Below, in pieces: positions 1-10,517 of a stretch of DNA of 64,000 nt; positions within the stretch are counted from its first letter, which is position 1; the number at the start of each line of letters is the position of its first letter. The stretch covers positions 2,108,001 to 2,172,000 of the forward strand of contig NZ_FNZB01000001.1 in assembly GCF_900109205.1 (NCBI RefSeq). Reading direction: 5' to 3'. The DNA comes from Sphingomonas sp. OV641. GTDB lineage: Bacteria > Pseudomonadota > Alphaproteobacteria > Sphingomonadales > Sphingomonadaceae. The translations under genes were made by a program, and so were the position numbers. A model generated the notes under the pieces. It had not been told where the DNA came from. It saw only the letters and a list, made by a program, of their open reading frames with translations, and ran no database searches.

Positions 1-21
1 GATGAGAAGAATGGAGTTCAC
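1..21 (-). CDS. nuoL: NADH-quinone oxidoreductase subunit L, first 7 codons (cut by window edge)
   Basis: Only the N-terminus is inside the window. A GTG at 21-19 opens a frame reading MNSILLI to the left edge, which fits the hydrophobic first helix of NuoL, a proton-pumping antiporter-like membrane subunit of complex I. It lies in the expected place after nuoK on the same strand. A GAGG-type ribosome-binding sequence lies just upstream. No ATG in this stretch opens a long frame. The assignment rests on position in the nuo operon, because seven residues cannot prove homology. Confidence 0.55.
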
Positions 22-38
22 TTCGCCTCACCCACCAT

Positions 39-134
39 CGTCATTCCCGCGAAGGCGGGAATCCATACGCGCAACGTCGCGGCTCCTTCGACACGGTAGA
101 GGTTATGGATCCCCGCCTGCGCGGGGATGACGGT
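39..134. repeat. REP-like pair of palindromes between nuoK and nuoL
   Basis: Two imperfect hairpins, at about 41-67 (arms CCCGC / GCGGG) and 104-134 (arms CCCCGC / GCGGGG), are arranged head to head. The reverse complement of the second closely matches the first, including a shared ATCCATA end. This is the layout of a paired REP/BIME-like intergenic element. It sits inside an operon, so it will be transcribed and could form a stable stem that changes mRNA stability or lowers expression of nuoL and later genes relative to nuoA-K. No protein frame is credible here. Confidence 0.6.
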
Positions 135-151
135 CGCGAAAGGCACCGGCA

Positions 152-466
152 TCACCCCTTCATCCGGCTGGGATCGTCAACCGAGATCGAGCCCCGGCCG
201 CGGAAGAAGATGACGAGGATCGCAAGCCCGATCGCCGCCTCGCCGGCGGCGACGGTCAGCACGAACATCGCGAACACCTGGCCGACGAGATCGTTCAGCG
301 CCGCGCTGAACGCGACGAGATTGATGTTCACCGCGAGCAGGATCAGCTCGATCGCCATCAGGATGACGATGATGTTCTTCCGGTTGAGGAAGATGCCGAG
401 CACGCCCATCGTGAACAGCAGCGCCGCCACGACGAGATAGTGGATGAGCCCGATCGACCCGTTCAC
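152..466 (-). CDS. nuoK: NADH-quinone oxidoreductase subunit K
   Basis: This is the small membrane subunit of complex I, which carries conserved Glu residues of the membrane-arm proton path. The 104-residue product has three hydrophobic helices. An acidic residue sits within the second helix ([11 protein letters not shown]) and another in the third ([11 protein letters not shown]), both typical of NuoK. The start overlaps the nuoJ stop by four bases (ATGA), so the two are translationally coupled. The length is close to the family norm of about 100 residues. The short charged C-terminal tail varies in this family. Confidence 0.97.
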   Translation of the reverse strand: MNGSIGLIHYLVVAALLFTMGVLGIFLNRKNIIVILMAIELILLAVNINLVAFSAALNDLVGQVFAMFVLTVAAGEAAIGLAILVIFFRGRGSISVDDPSRMKG

Positions 467-1074
467 AGCTGCACCCCCTGTCCGATTTCCGGCCGCATGT
501 TGCGCGTCGCATCCTGCGGCCGGCGCGCGACCTGAGCCGCGATATTCTGTGGGCGGACGCCCTGCCGCTGACGATGGGTCAGAACGATCGCACCGATCAT
601 CGCCACCAGCAGCACGAGGCCCGCGCCTTCGAACACGAACAGGTAGCGCGTGTAGAGCAGGTTGCCGATCGCCTGGATGTTCGGGATGGTCGGATCAACC
701 GGCGCACCGCGGCGCGCGAGATCCACACCGCCCGCGCTCCATGCGCCGACCGCGATCAGGATCTCCGCGACCAGCGCCACCGCCAGCACCAGCCCGATGC
801 CGAAATAGCGCACAAAGCCGGCGCGCAGCTCCGCAAAATCGATGTCGAGCATCATGACGACGAACAGGAACAGCACCGCGACCGCGCCGACATAGACGAT
901 GACGAGGAGCATCGCGATGAACTCGGCTCCGACCAGCACCATGAGCCCGGCGGCGTTGAAGAACGCCAGGATCAGCCAAAGCACGCTGTGCACCGGATTG
1001 CGCGAGCCGATCGTCATCGCGCCGGAAACCAGCACGACGATCGCGAAAATGTAGAAGGCGATGGCCTGGATCAT
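463..1074 (-). CDS. nuoJ: NADH-quinone oxidoreductase subunit J
   Basis: This is a complex I membrane-arm subunit (ND6 counterpart). The 203-residue product has five hydrophobic segments in roughly the first 165 residues, including the conserved stretch with [19 protein letters not shown], where the pi-bulge helix of the ND6 family lies. A polar C-terminal tail of about 35 residues follows. It lies between nuoI (39 bases upstream) and nuoK (4-base overlap). It acts in the inner membrane as part of the E-channel that couples quinone reduction to proton pumping. Confidence 0.96.
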   Translation of the reverse strand: MIQAIAFYIFAIVVLVSGAMTIGSRNPVHSVLWLILAFFNAAGLMVLVGAEFIAMLLVIVYVGAVAVLFLFVVMMLDIDFAELRAGFVRYFGIGLVLAVALVAEILIAVGAWSAGGVDLARRGAPVDPTIPNIQAIGNLLYTRYLFVFEGAGLVLLVAMIGAIVLTHRQRQGVRPQNIAAQVARRPQDATRNMRPEIGQGVQL

Positions 1075-1113
1075 GCCGCCACCCCGGGGAAGTGTTGAAT
1101 CATCGCGCGCCGC

Positions 1114-1599
1114 CTATCGGTATGCCGCATCGGCGGCAAGGTTCGCCGCAATGGCGCTTTCCCAGCGGTCGCCGTTATCCAGCAGCTTGGCCTTGTCGTA
1201 GAGCAGCTCCTCGCGCGTCTCGGTCGCGAACTCATAGTTCGGGCCTTCGACGATCGCGTCCACCGGGCAAGCTTCCTGGCAGAGGCCGCAATAGATGCAC
1301 TTCGTCATGTCGATATCGTAGCGCGTGGTGCGGCGGCTGCCGTCCTCACGCGGTTCGGCCTCGATCGTGATCGCCTGTGCCGGGCACACCGCCTCGCACA
1401 GCTTGCATGCGATGCAGCGTTCCTCGCCATTGGGATAGCGGCGCAGCGCATGTTCGCCGCGGAAGCGCGGCGACACGGGATTGCGCTCGAACGGATAGTT
1501 GATCGTCGCCTTGGGCTTGAAGAAATACTTCAAGGTCAAAGCGTGCGCCTTCACGAATTCCCAAAGGGTGAAGGCCTTGATCGTGGAAGCGATACCCAT
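1114..1599 (-). CDS. nuoI: NADH-quinone oxidoreductase subunit I (two 4Fe-4S)
   Basis: This ferredoxin-like subunit of the peripheral arm holds clusters N6a and N6b. Both CxxCxxCxxxCP motifs are visible: [12 protein letters not shown] and [12 protein letters not shown]. An N-terminal amphipathic region ([16 protein letters not shown]) lies against the membrane. I chose the ATG at 1599, giving 161 residues, because it follows the nuoH stop by one base and has a TTGGGAT ribosome-binding sequence. A TTG four codons upstream would run into nuoH. Electrons pass from here to NuoB. It is part of the nuo operon. Confidence 0.96.
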   Translation of the reverse strand: MGIASTIKAFTLWEFVKAHALTLKYFFKPKATINYPFERNPVSPRFRGEHALRRYPNGEERCIACKLCEAVCPAQAITIEAEPREDGSRRTTRYDIDMTKCIYCGLCQEACPVDAIVEGPNYEFATETREELLYDKAKLLDNGDRWESAIAANLAADAAYR

Positions 1600-1600
1600 A

Positions 1601-2650
1601 TCAGATCCCAACCCGGTTCAGCATCAGAACGCCGGACACGAGGAATACCCAGAACAGCGAGACCGGGAGGAACACCTTCCAGCCCAGCCGCATCAGCTGG
1701 TCGTAGCGATACCGCGGGACGGTGGCCTTCACCCAGCTGAAGCAGAAGAAGAAGAACAGGATCTTGGCGAACAGCCAGATGATCCCCGGCACGTAATAGA
1801 GCGGCGCCCAATCGATCGGCGGCAGATAGCCGCCCCAGAAGAGCGTCGCGTTGAGCGTGCACATCAGGATGACGTTGGCATATTCGCCGAGCCAGTAGAG
1901 CGCGAAGCTCATTGACGAATATTCGGTCTGGTAACCCGCGACGAGCTCCGATTCCGCCTCGGTCAGGTCGAACGGTGCGCGCTGAGTCTCGGCAAGCGAC
2001 GAGATGAAGAACATCACCGCCATCGGGAACAGCAGCGGATTGAGGAAGAAGCCGTTGATCGGCGTGTTCAGCACGCCGCGCTGCGCCTCGACGATCGAGG
2101 TGAGGTTGAACGAGCCCGCCCACATCACGATCGAGATCAGGATGAAGCCGATCGCGACTTCGTAGCTGACCATCTGCGCCGCGGCGCGGATCGCCGAGAA
2201 GAACGGATATTTGGAGTTCGACGACCAGCCGGCGAGGATGATGCCGTACACGCCGAGCGACGAGGCCGCGAGAACGTAGAGCAGACCGACGTTGATGTCG
2301 GCGAGCACCACGCCAATGTCGAACGGCACCACCGCCCAGACGATCAGCGCCACCGTGAAGGTGATGATCGGCGCGAGCAGGAACAGGCCGCGGTTCGCCG
2401 CTGCGGGGACGATCGTCTCCTGCAGGAAAACCTTCAGGCCGTCCGCAAACGACTGAAGCAGGCCGAACGGACCGACGACATTGGGGCCGCGACGCAGCGC
2501 CATCGCCGCCCAAATCTTGCGATCGGCGTAGATGATCATCGCCACCGCCAGCATCAGCGGCAGCGCAATGACGAGGATGCCGATCAGCGTGGAAAGGAAC
2601 CACGCCCAGCCATAGGGCAGACCGACGGTGGTGTTGAAAAAGGCGGTCAT
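1601..2650 (-). CDS. nuoH: NADH-quinone oxidoreductase subunit H
   Basis: This is the ND1 counterpart, the membrane subunit that forms most of the quinone-binding chamber at the join of the two arms. The 349-residue product has eight or more hydrophobic segments and typical loops, such as [14 protein letters not shown] near residue 55 and the acidic loop [20 protein letters not shown] near residues 210-230. The start overlaps the nuoG stop by four bases, and the stop is one base from the nuoI start. Confidence 0.97.
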   Translation of the reverse strand: MTAFFNTTVGLPYGWAWFLSTLIGILVIALPLMLAVAMIIYADRKIWAAMALRRGPNVVGPFGLLQSFADGLKVFLQETIVPAAANRGLFLLAPIITFTVALIVWAVVPFDIGVVLADINVGLLYVLAASSLGVYGIILAGWSSNSKYPFFSAIRAAAQMVSYEVAIGFILISIVMWAGSFNLTSIVEAQRGVLNTPINGFFLNPLLFPMAVMFFISSLAETQRAPFDLTEAESELVAGYQTEYSSMSFALYWLGEYANVILMCTLNATLFWGGYLPPIDWAPLYYVPGIIWLFAKILFFFFCFSWVKATVPRYRYDQLMRLGWKVFLPVSLFWVFLVSGVLMLNRVGI

Positions 2651-4647
2651 TCCGCGGCCTCCGCGAAGGTTTCGCCGTGGACCAGTTCGGCCGAGCAGCG
2701 CTGCATCGTCGGCGAGGCGCGGCAGATCGCGTTCGTCAGGTAGAAGTCCTTGATCGGATAGCCTTCCAGCACGCCCTCAGCGCGCGTGTCGAGCGACGGC
2801 GGGTTCCAGGCGTAGGTCACCAGGCCCTCGTTCGCGAGATCGGGGCAATCGAGCGCCATGGCGGCGCGCAATTCCTCCAACGTGTCGAACGGCAGCACAG
2901 TGCCGAGCCGCTCCGACAGCGCGCGCAGGATCGTCCAGTCCTCACGCGCGTCACCCGGCGGGAAAACCGCGCGATTGCCACGCTGCACGCGGCCCTCGAG
3001 GTTCACGTAAGTGCCCGACTTTTCGGCATAGCTCGCACCCGGCAGCACCACATCGGCCGCGGCGGCGCCCTTGTCGCCATGGTGGCCGATATAGACTTTG
3101 AAGCCGGCGAACTTGGTGAAGTCCGCTTCGTCGGCGCCCAGGAAGAAGGCGAGCTTCGCGTCCTTAAGCGCTGAAATACCATCCTTCTGCGCATAGCCGA
3201 GCATGAGCCCGCCCATGCGAGCGGCGGAGAAGTGGACGACGTTATAGCCGTTCCAGCCATCGCGCACGAGGTTCAGCGACTTGGCGAGCTCCAGCGTGGC
3301 ACCATGCGCACCCTTGAGCGCCGCGCCGCCGACGATCACCGCCGGACGCTCCGCCTTGCCGAACGCTTCGGTCAGCGCCTCCGGCAGATTGCCGAGCACC
3401 GACAGGTCGTTGCCGAGCCATTCCACCTTGTAGGTCAGCTCGGTCTCGGGCCCGATCGCCCACACCTTCGCACCGCGCTTGATCGCCTTGCGGATGCGCG
3501 TGTTGACGAGGCTCGCCTCCCAGCGGAGGTTGGTACCGACCAGCAGGATCGCGTCCGCGCGCTCGATGCCCGCGATGGTGGAGTTGAAGTTCACCGCCGC
3601 GAGGCTCGACGTGTCATAGGCCATGCCGGTCTGGCGACCTTCGAGCAGCGACGAGCCCATCGACTTCAGCAGCGCCTTGGCCGCGAACATCGTCTCGCAA
3701 TCGACGATGTCACCCGCGACGGCAGCGACGCTGTCACCGGCGGTCTTCGCCACGTCCGCGATAACGGCGAACGCCTCGTCCCAGGTCGCGGACACGAGCT
3801 TGCCGTCTCGGCGCACATAGGGACGATCGAGGCGGCGGCGGACCAGGCCGTCGACGGCGTGACGCGTCTTGTCGGTCGCCCACTCCTCGTTGACGTCCTC
3901 GTTGATGCGCGGAAGCGCGCGCAGCACCTGGCGCCCGCGGCTGTCGAGGCGGATGTTCGTGCCGACCGCGTCCATCACGTCGATGGTGAGCGTCTTCTTC
4001 AGCTCCCAAGGCCGCGCCTCGAACGAATAAGGCTTGGAGGTGAGCGCGCCGACCGGGCACAGATCCACGACGTTGCCCGACAGTTCGCTCGTCACCGCCT
4101 CTTCGAGGTAGGAGGTGATCTGCATGTTCTCGCCGCGATAGATCGCGCCGATCTCCTCGACGCCCGCGACTTCCTCGGCGAAGCGGATGCAGCGGGTGCA
4201 CTGGATGCACCGCGTCATCACCGTCTTCACGATCGGGCCCATGTACTTTTCGGTCACGGCGCGCTTGTTCTCGCCGAAGCGCGAATGGCCGCGGCCATAA
4301 GCCACCGACTGGTCCTGCAGGTCGCACTCGCCGCCCTGATCGCAGATCGGGCAATCGAGCGGGTGGTTGATCAGCAGGAATTCCATGATGCCCTCACGGG
4401 CATGCTTCACCATCGGCGAGGTGGTGAAGACTTCCTGATTGTCCGCCGCCGGCAGCGCGCACGACGCCTGCGGCTTGGGCGGCCCCGGCTTCACCTCGAC
4501 CAGGCACATGCGGCAATTGCCGGCGATCGACAGCCGCTCGTGATAACAGAAACGCGGGATTTCCTTGCCAGCCGCCTCGCACGCCTGGAGCACAGTGGCT
4601 CCGGCGGGCACCTCGACCTCGATCCCGTCTACCTTAAGCTTGGGCAT
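2647..4647 (-). CDS. nuoG: NADH-quinone oxidoreductase subunit G
   Basis: This 666-residue iron-sulfur subunit of the peripheral arm begins with a 2Fe-2S ferredoxin domain (CYHE...NCRMC...C). A His/Cys-ligated cluster region follows ([13 protein letters not shown]), and then a second ferredoxin site, [11 protein letters not shown], near residue 150. The remaining 450 residues form the molybdopterin-oxidoreductase-like domain, which is catalytically inactive in complex I. It carries electrons from NuoE/F to NuoI. Its start overlaps the end of the preceding secreted-protein gene by 14 bases. Confidence 0.97.
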   Translation of the reverse strand: MPKLKVDGIEVEVPAGATVLQACEAAGKEIPRFCYHERLSIAGNCRMCLVEVKPGPPKPQASCALPAADNQEVFTTSPMVKHAREGIMEFLLINHPLDCPICDQGGECDLQDQSVAYGRGHSRFGENKRAVTEKYMGPIVKTVMTRCIQCTRCIRFAEEVAGVEEIGAIYRGENMQITSYLEEAVTSELSGNVVDLCPVGALTSKPYSFEARPWELKKTLTIDVMDAVGTNIRLDSRGRQVLRALPRINEDVNEEWATDKTRHAVDGLVRRRLDRPYVRRDGKLVSATWDEAFAVIADVAKTAGDSVAAVAGDIVDCETMFAAKALLKSMGSSLLEGRQTGMAYDTSSLAAVNFNSTIAGIERADAILLVGTNLRWEASLVNTRIRKAIKRGAKVWAIGPETELTYKVEWLGNDLSVLGNLPEALTEAFGKAERPAVIVGGAALKGAHGATLELAKSLNLVRDGWNGYNVVHFSAARMGGLMLGYAQKDGISALKDAKLAFFLGADEADFTKFAGFKVYIGHHGDKGAAAADVVLPGASYAEKSGTYVNLEGRVQRGNRAVFPPGDAREDWTILRALSERLGTVLPFDTLEELRAAMALDCPDLANEGLVTYAWNPPSLDTRAEGVLEGYPIKDFYLTNAICRASPTMQRCSAELVHGETFAEAAE

Positions 4648-5302
4648 TGTTACGTCCAGTGGATTGGCCCGCAGTGACGGCGCTCGTCACGCGGCGATAC
4701 AGCGCGCCGGCGACCAGCGAGCGGACATGGAACGGCTTGATCGACAGCTTCACATCCTGCGGCACGCAGGCCTGGAGCGCCGGTCCGAGCGCCTGGAAAT
4801 GCTGCAACTCCTCCGGTGTCTCCGGCTGAGCGCGCAGCATCTGCGCGGCGATATCGGGGCGGGCGCGGACCGCGCAGTCAACCACGCCGTGATGCATAGA
4901 AGCATTCGGAGACAACACCACGCGGACCGGCGTGGTTGGAGGCACCGTCGCCGCCTTCGCCAGCAACGCGCCGCCGTTCTCCGTGAGCAGCGCCTCAGCA
5001 ATGGCACCTTCGACAGCTACCGGATCCAGCGTCGCCGAACGCGATCCGCTCAGGCAGGTAATCATCGATTGGCGGAACGCGTTCATCGATTTGCGCTCGG
5101 CCGGGTCAGTGCTGCTCGCCAGAACATAGCGCTGCGCACCCCCGCGGTTCAGACGCAGCGCGCACTGCGCCATTTGACGGCTGCGATCGGTCTGAGACAT
5201 CATCTGCGTCGAACGGCCGAACGTGCCCGGCGGCGTCTGCGCAGCCAGGGGCACGGCCAATGCCGCCGTTGCCATCGCAACAGGGACGCAGATGCGGTTC
5301 AC
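4634..5302 (-). CDS. Secreted protein of unknown function within the nuo operon
   Basis: This 222-residue protein begins with a clear signal peptide (hydrophobic residues about 6-20, cleavage near AAQ). The mature part has four cysteines (about C47, C83, C143, C179), enough for two disulfides in the periplasm. It has no transmembrane segment and no Fe-S motif. The start overlaps the nuoF stop by four bases and the end overlaps nuoG by 14 bases, so it must be co-translated with complex I genes. It is not one of the 14 core Nuo subunits and I do not recognise a family. A role in complex I assembly or stability is only a guess from position. Confidence 0.8.
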   Translation of the reverse strand: MNRICVPVAMATAALAVPLAAQTPPGTFGRSTQMMSQTDRSRQMAQCALRLNRGGAQRYVLASSTDPAERKSMNAFRQSMITCLSGSRSATLDPVAVEGAIAEALLTENGGALLAKAATVPPTTPVRVVLSPNASMHHGVVDCAVRARPDIAAQMLRAQPETPEELQHFQALGPALQACVPQDVKLSIKPFHVRSLVAGALYRRVTSAVTAGQSTGRNNAQA

Positions 5303-6618
5303 TCGGCCGCTTCCTGCATCGGCGCCAGCGTGCCGCCCTTACGTTCCGTGATCCGCCGTTCCAGCTCGGGGCGGAAGTGGCGGATGAGGCCCTGGATCGG
5401 CCAGGCCGCGGCGTCGCCAAGCGCGCAGATCGAATGGCCTTCGACCTGCTTCGTCACCTGCTGGAGCATGTCGATCTCGCCGATCTCGGCGTCGCCGGTG
5501 CGCAGCCGCTCCATCACGCGCCACATCCACCCGGTACCCTCGCGGCACGGCGTGCACTGGCCGCAGCTCTCGTGCTTGTAGAAATACGAGATGCGGCTGA
5601 TCGCGCGGACGACGTCGGTGGACTTGTCCATGACGATGATCGCCGCGGTGCCGAGGCCCGAGCCGACCGCCTTCAGGCCGTCGAAGTCCATCGGCGCGTC
5701 CATGATCTCCTTCGCCGGCACCAGCGGCACCGACGAGCCACCCGGGATCACCGCGAGCAGATTGTCCCAGCCGCCGCGAATGCCGCCGCAATGCTTCTCG
5801 ATCAGCTCGCGGAACGGAATGCTCATCGCTTCCTCGACCACACAGGGCTTTTCCACGTGCCCGCTGATCTGGAAGAGCTTGGTGCCCTTGTTGTTCTCAG
5901 CGCCGAAGCTGGCGAACCAGTCCGCGCCGCGCCGCAGGATCGTCGGCGCGACCGCGATGCTCTCGACGTTGTTGACGGTCGTCGGGCAGCCGTAGAGGCC
6001 GGCACCGGCCGGGAATGGCGGCTTCAGGCGCGGCTGGCCCTTCTTGCCCTCCAGGCTCTCGATCATCGCAGTTTCTTCGCCGCAGATGTAGGCCCCGGCG
6101 CCGCGATGGACGAAGACGTCAAAGTCATAGCCCGAGCCGCAGGCGTTCTTGCCGACCAGCCCGGCGTCATACGCCTCCTGCACCGCTGCGAAGAGCGTCT
6201 CCGCCTCGCGGATATATTCGCCGCGAATGTAGATGTAGGCAGCGCGGGCGCGCATCGCGAAACCGGCGACCAGCGCACCCTCGATCAGCTTGTGCGGATC
6301 GTGGCGGATGATCTCGCGATCCTTGCACGAACCAGGCTCGGATTCGTCGGCGTTGATGACCAGGAAGCTCGGCCGCTCGGGGCTTGGCGTCTTAGGCATA
6401 AACGACCATTTCGTGCCGGTCGGGAAGCCTGCGCCACCACGGCCGCGCAGCCCCGAGGCCTTGATCACGTCAATGATCTTGTCCTGCCCGAGATCGAGCA
6501 GCGCCTTGGTATTGTCCCAATCGCCGCGCTGACGGGCAGCCTGCAGCGTCCACGGCTGATAGCCATAGAGATTGGTGAAGATGCGGTCCTTGTCCGTCAG
6601 GGACGTGATCACGCTCAT
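5299..6618 (-). CDS. nuoF: NADH-quinone oxidoreductase subunit F (NADH/FMN site)
   Basis: This is the 51-kDa NADH-dehydrogenase subunit, with the FMN/NADH-binding loop [13 protein letters not shown] near residue 60 and the N3 4Fe-4S ligands [13 protein letters not shown] plus a later Cys in [10 protein letters not shown] chose the ATG at 6618, giving 439 residues, which overlaps the nuoE stop as ATGA. An in-frame ATG ten codons further upstream would overlap nuoE by 34 bases and is unlikely. Hydride from NADH enters the complex here and passes through FMN to the Fe-S chain. A non-core secreted-protein gene follows. Confidence 0.96.
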   Translation of the reverse strand: MSVITSLTDKDRIFTNLYGYQPWTLQAARQRGDWDNTKALLDLGQDKIIDVIKASGLRGRGGAGFPTGTKWSFMPKTPSPERPSFLVINADESEPGSCKDREIIRHDPHKLIEGALVAGFAMRARAAYIYIRGEYIREAETLFAAVQEAYDAGLVGKNACGSGYDFDVFVHRGAGAYICGEETAMIESLEGKKGQPRLKPPFPAGAGLYGCPTTVNNVESIAVAPTILRRGADWFASFGAENNKGTKLFQISGHVEKPCVVEEAMSIPFRELIEKHCGGIRGGWDNLLAVIPGGSSVPLVPAKEIMDAPMDFDGLKAVGSGLGTAAIIVMDKSTDVVRAISRISYFYKHESCGQCTPCREGTGWMWRVMERLRTGDAEIGEIDMLQQVTKQVEGHSICALGDAAAWPIQGLIRHFRPELERRITERKGGTLAPMQEAAE

Positions 6619-7310
6619 GCGCTCGCTCCCACGGCAGGGGTGTTCCATTCGGAACGATAATCGTGATTCTCGTTCACCATCGCGGTCAGCGTGGTCGGGC
6701 CACCGAGCGGCTCCACCGTGTGGCGACCGGGCTCCTGCGTGCCCGCCTTGGGCTGCTCGCCACGCGCCAGCGCATCGAGGATCGCGAGGGTGCGATCGTA
6801 ATCGAGATCCTCGTAATTATCGTCGTTGATCTGGACCATCGGCGCCGAGGCGCAATTGCCCATGCATTCCACCTCGGTCAGCGTGAACAGGCCATCGGGC
6901 GTGGTCTTGCCCTTGGTCAGGCCACGGTTCTTGCATGCCGCCAGCACATCATCCGACCCACGCAGCATGCACGGCGTCGTCCCGCAAACCTGCACGTGAT
7001 AGCGGCCGACCGGCGCGAGGTTGAACATCGTGTAGAAGGTCGCGACCTCGTACACGCGCATGTACGGCACGCCGATCTCGCGTGCGACGAACTCGATCAC
7101 GGGCACGGGCAGCCACCCCTGCGTCTGCGTCTCCGCACCAACCTGGCGCTGCGCCAGATCAAGCAGCGGGATCGACGCGGACTGCTCACGGCCGGCCGGA
7201 TAGCGCGCAAGAATCGCGTTGCGCTTCTCGCGACTGTCGTCGGTCCACTGGAAATTGCCCCAGCGGGCGCGGGTTTCGGCCTCGTCAGGGATCTGGGGTG
7301 CGTCAGCCAT
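6615..7310 (-). CDS. nuoE: NADH-quinone oxidoreductase subunit E (2Fe-2S)
   Basis: This 24-kDa thioredoxin-fold subunit carries the N1a 2Fe-2S cluster. The ligand pattern CGTTPC (about residues 110-115) and ECMGNC (about 150-155) is intact. At 231 residues it is longer than the enterobacterial form because of a polar C-terminal extension of some 60 residues after the ferredoxin domain, which is common in alphaproteobacteria. The ATG shares one base with the nuoD stop (TGATG). It works with NuoF as the NADH-oxidising module. Confidence 0.96.
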   Translation of the reverse strand: MADAPQIPDEAETRARWGNFQWTDDSREKRNAILARYPAGREQSASIPLLDLAQRQVGAETQTQGWLPVPVIEFVAREIGVPYMRVYEVATFYTMFNLAPVGRYHVQVCGTTPCMLRGSDDVLAACKNRGLTKGKTTPDGLFTLTEVECMGNCASAPMVQINDDNYEDLDYDRTLAILDALARGEQPKAGTQEPGRHTVEPLGGPTTLTAMVNENHDYRSEWNTPAVGASA

Positions 7311-8584
7311 CAGCGGTCACATTCACCAAAAACGATATCCATCGCGCCGAGGATGGCGGTGGTGTCCGCGAGCATGTGGCCGCGGCTCATGAAGTCCATT
7401 GCCTGCAGATGGCTGAAGGCGGTCGGGCGGATCTTGCAGCGGTACGGCTTGTTCGTGCCGTCCGACACGAGGAACACGCCGAACTCGCCCTTGGGGCTTT
7501 CCGTCGCGACATACACTTCGCCCGCGGGCACGTGATAGCCCTCGGTATACAGCTTGAAGTGATGGATCAGCGCTTCCATCGACTGCTTCATCTCGGCGCG
7601 CTTGGGCGGCACCACCTTGCGGTCGAGCGAGGCGATCGGGCCTTCCGGCATTTCGGCGAGGCACTGCTTCATGATCCGCGCCGACTGGCGGACCTCCTCC
7701 ACGCGCACCATGAAGCGATCATAGCAATCGCCGCGCGTGCCGACGGGGATCTCGAAATCCATCCGGTCGTACACGTCATACGGCTGCTGCTTGCGCAGAT
7801 CCCAGGGGATGCCGGCCGCACGGATCATCGGGCCGGAGAAGCCCCAGCGGATCGCATCGTCGCGGCTGACCACGGCGATGTCGACGTTCCGCTGCTTGAA
7901 GATGCGGTTGTCGGCGACGAGGCTGATCGCATCCTCGAACAGGCGCGGCAGGCGCGTGTCCAGCCACTCGGCGATATCGGTCAGCAGCTTCAGCGGCACG
8001 TCCTGGTGGACGCCGCCCGGCCGGAAGTAATTGTGGTGCATGCGCGCGCCGGTCGCGCGCTCGAGGAAGCCGTAGCAGTCCTCGCGGATCTCGAACAGCC
8101 ACAGGTTCGGCGTCATCGCGCCGACGTCCATGACGTGCGAGCCCAGGTTGAGCATGTGGTTCGAGATGCGCGTCAGCTCGGCAAAGAACACGCGGAGGTA
8201 TTGCGCGCGCAGCGGCACTTCGAGATCGAGCAGCTTCTCGATCGCGAGCACGAAGCTGTGCTCCATGCACGCCGGCGAGCAGTAATCGAGACGATCGAAA
8301 TAGGGAATCGCCTGCGCATAGGTCTTGTATTCGATCAGCTTCTCGGTGCCGCGATGGAGCAGGCCGACGTGCGGATCGATCCGCTCGACGATCTCGCCAT
8401 CCAGCTCCATGACGAGCCGGAGCACGCCGTGCGCGGCGGGGTGCTGCGGGCCGAAGTTGATCGTGTAATTCTGGATCGCGACATCGCCTTCGGTGTCGTG
8501 CGCGCCGTCCAGCGCGCCGACCGTCTTGGCGACGGCCGGATCGACCTGCGGATCCACGGTGTCGATTACGGGAGTTCCGGTCAT
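7310..8584 (-). CDS. nuoD: NADH-quinone oxidoreductase subunit D (49 kDa)
   Basis: This is the quinone-pocket subunit related to the large subunit of NiFe hydrogenases. The 424-residue protein has the motifs [15 protein letters not shown] and [10 protein letters not shown], which hold the His and neighbouring residues at the quinone headgroup site. A C-terminal [14 protein letters not shown] motif is also present. Some 35 residues before the first conserved motif are variable. Its start overlaps nuoC by four bases. The gene is separate from nuoC, unlike the enterobacterial nuoCD fusion. Confidence 0.97.
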   Translation of the reverse strand: MTGTPVIDTVDPQVDPAVAKTVGALDGAHDTEGDVAIQNYTINFGPQHPAAHGVLRLVMELDGEIVERIDPHVGLLHRGTEKLIEYKTYAQAIPYFDRLDYCSPACMEHSFVLAIEKLLDLEVPLRAQYLRVFFAELTRISNHMLNLGSHVMDVGAMTPNLWLFEIREDCYGFLERATGARMHHNYFRPGGVHQDVPLKLLTDIAEWLDTRLPRLFEDAISLVADNRIFKQRNVDIAVVSRDDAIRWGFSGPMIRAAGIPWDLRKQQPYDVYDRMDFEIPVGTRGDCYDRFMVRVEEVRQSARIMKQCLAEMPEGPIASLDRKVVPPKRAEMKQSMEALIHHFKLYTEGYHVPAGEVYVATESPKGEFGVFLVSDGTNKPYRCKIRPTAFSHLQAMDFMSRGHMLADTTAILGAMDIVFGECDR

Positions 8585-9432
8585 TGGTTCTGCCCTCCCT
8601 TGCCGGGCACGACATCAGGGTCGGCGGGCTTCGGGTTAGCGTCGGACGATGGCTTGCCGGCGCCCGTCTCAGAGGTGCTGGTCGCATCCTCCTTGGCGTA
8701 GGGCTGGCTCGGCGCGTCGGCCGGCTTCTTGTCCGACTGTGCGTCGTCGGCCTTCTGGATCTTGTCGGCGTTGAGCGGCGTGGGCGCGCCCTTCGCCTGC
8801 GGCAGCGCAGCGCCCTTCTCGTCGCCCGGCAGCACGTATTCCGCGCCTTCCCACGGGCTGGTGAAGTCAAAGGTGCGGAAATCCTGCGCCAGCTTCACCG
8901 GCTCGTACACCACACGCTTCGCTTCTTCCGAATAGCGCAGCTCGACATAGCCGGTCAGCGGGAAGTCCTTGCGCTGCGGATGGCCGCGGAAGCCATAGTC
9001 CGTCAGGATGCGGCGCAGGTCCTGGTTGCCGGAGAACAGCACGCCGTACATGTCGTACACTTCGCGCTCATACCAGCCGGCGACCGGCCACATGTCGGTG
9101 ACCGACGGCACCGGCGTATCCTCGCTGGCGGCGACATGGACGTGCAGGCGATGGTTGCGGGTCAGCGACAGGAGGCAATAGACCACCTCGAACCGCTCCA
9201 CCCCGCGATCGGGATAGTCGACGCCCGCGATATCCATCAGCTGCTGATATTCGAGGCCAGGCGTGTCGCGCAGCGCGGTCAGCGCCGCGATCAGGTGATC
9301 GCGATGGACGTGGAGCTGGATCTCACCGACATGCGCAAAGGCATCGACCAGCCCCTGCGGGATGGCCGCGCGCACCGCGTCGAGCGTCGCGTCGTTGAGC
9401 TCATAGGCCCATCGGGGTGCCGGCGCCCTCAC
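8581..9432 (-). CDS. nuoC: NADH-quinone oxidoreductase subunit C with long C-terminal tail
   Basis: This is the 30-kDa scaffolding subunit of the peripheral arm. The conserved core spans about residues 1-205 and includes the family signature near [20 protein letters not shown] and [21 protein letters not shown]. The last 75 or so residues form a low-complexity Ala/Lys/Pro/Asp/Ser tail that is probably disordered, making the protein 283 residues against about 200 for the core family. It overlaps nuoB upstream and nuoD downstream by four bases each. Confidence 0.95.
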   Translation of the reverse strand: MRAPAPRWAYELNDATLDAVRAAIPQGLVDAFAHVGEIQLHVHRDHLIAALTALRDTPGLEYQQLMDIAGVDYPDRGVERFEVVYCLLSLTRNHRLHVHVAASEDTPVPSVTDMWPVAGWYEREVYDMYGVLFSGNQDLRRILTDYGFRGHPQRKDFPLTGYVELRYSEEAKRVVYEPVKLAQDFRTFDFTSPWEGAEYVLPGDEKGAALPQAKGAPTPLNADKIQKADDAQSDKKPADAPSQPYAKEDATSTSETGAGKPSSDANPKPADPDVVPGKGGQNQ

Positions 9433-9989
9433 CGTTCGATGCTCCCCGAGCGGCGGATCTTCCGCTGCAGCTGCATGATCCCGTACAGCAATGCCTCGGC
9501 GGTCGGCGGGCAGCCCGGGACATAGATGTCCACCGGCACCACGCGATCGCAGCCGCGCACGACGGAATAGCTATAGTGATAATAGCCGCCACCGTTGGCG
9601 CACGAGCCCATCGAGATGACGTATTTCGGCTCCGACATCTGATCGTACACGCGGCGCAGCGCGGGAGCCATCTTGTTGCAGAGCGTGCCCGCCACGATCA
9701 TCACGTCCGACTGGCGCGGGGAGGCGCGCGGCGCCGCGCCGAAACGCTCCAGATCATAGCGCGGCATGTTGACGTGGATCATTTCCACCGCGCAGCAGGC
9801 GAGACCAAACGTCATCCACCACAATGAGCCGGTGCGGGCCCATTGGAACAACTCCTCCGTCGAGGTGACAAGGAAGCCCTTGTCGGTCAACTCGCCGTTC
9901 AGGTCGTTGAAGAAGCCCTGATCGGGCTGGATGATGCTCGACGCACTGGCGTCGCGCTGGAGTTCGACGGGGCCGGAGTGCATGGTCAT
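9429..9989 (-). CDS. nuoB: NADH-quinone oxidoreductase subunit B (cluster N2)
   Basis: This subunit carries the terminal 4Fe-4S cluster N2 that reduces quinone. The ligands are visible: the adjacent cysteines in [12 protein letters not shown], one in [12 protein letters not shown], and one in [13 protein letters not shown] chose the ATG at 9989, giving 186 residues, because it overlaps the nuoA stop as ATGA. A TTG two codons upstream is less likely. The N-terminal 35 residues are variable. Cytoplasmic face, contacting NuoH and NuoD. Confidence 0.95.
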   Translation of the reverse strand: MTMHSGPVELQRDASASSIIQPDQGFFNDLNGELTDKGFLVTSTEELFQWARTGSLWWMTFGLACCAVEMIHVNMPRYDLERFGAAPRASPRQSDVMIVAGTLCNKMAPALRRVYDQMSEPKYVISMGSCANGGGYYHYSYSVVRGCDRVVPVDIYVPGCPPTAEALLYGIMQLQRKIRRSGSIER

Positions 9990-10360
9990 TCCCAATCCAG
10001 TGCGCCCTTCTTCCAGGCGTAAACGAGCCCGAGCGCCAATTCACCAATGAAGATCATCATGCTGATCCAGGCGGTCCAGCCGAGATCGAACACGCTGACT
10101 GCCCAAGGATATAGGAAGGCGGCCTCGAGATCGAAGATGATGAACAGGATCGCAACCAGATAGAATCGCACGTCGAACTGCGCGCGGCTGTCTTCGAATG
10201 CGGGGAAACCGCATTCATATTCGCTCAGCTTTTCCACCGTCGGCTTGTGCGAACCGGTCAGGCGCGACACGGCCATGGGTAGAAATACGAATGCCGACGA
10301 CAGAACCAGCGCGACCGCCAGGAACATCAGAATCGGCAGATATTGCGACAGGTCGACCAT
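9986..10360 (-). CDS. nuoA: NADH-quinone oxidoreductase subunit A
   Basis: This is the ND3 counterpart and the first gene of the operon. The 124-residue protein has three membrane helices with the conserved loop [20 protein letters not shown] between the first and second. The Cys of this loop lies at the quinone site, and [12 protein letters not shown] follows in helix 2. The next gene upstream is divergent, so the operon promoter should lie in the 157-base gap. A GGGAGAAGTCCCAGAG-like purine-rich stretch precedes the ATG. Confidence 0.96.
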   Translation of the reverse strand: MVDLSQYLPILMFLAVALVLSSAFVFLPMAVSRLTGSHKPTVEKLSEYECGFPAFEDSRAQFDVRFYLVAILFIIFDLEAAFLYPWAVSVFDLGWTAWISMMIFIGELALGLVYAWKKGALDWE

Positions 10361-10517
10361 GACGCTCTCTCTGGGACTTCTCCCGCACGTGCGAACGGGA
10401 TTTCGGGCGCCGCTTTAGGCCCGCTGAACCGAGGGGGCAAGGCATCGGACCCGTGAGAATCACTCGCAAGTTCACGGGGGTGGCCGGGGTTCCGGGCATC
10501 CGCTAGCAACCACGACC
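10361..10517. promoter_or_regulatory. Divergent promoter region, nuo operon / M20-astA-astB
   Basis: This 157-base gap separates the first gene of the leftward nuo operon from the rightward arginine-catabolism genes, so it must hold at least two promoters. It contains an inverted repeat at 10381-10400 (TCCCG / CGGGA around a GCACGTGC core) and another with arms near 10450-10456 and 10472-10478 (CCCGTGA / TCACGGG). I could not place convincing -35/-10 hexamers. No gene fits here. Confidence 0.4.

Noticed and set aside
3232-4677. Long open frame (481 codons) antisense to nuoG, and similar long antisense frames opposite nuoF, degP, the POT gene and the M10 protease.
   Set aside because: They mirror strongly biased GC-rich codon use in the real genes, lack ribosome-binding sites, and their products are Arg/Asp/His-rich without domains.
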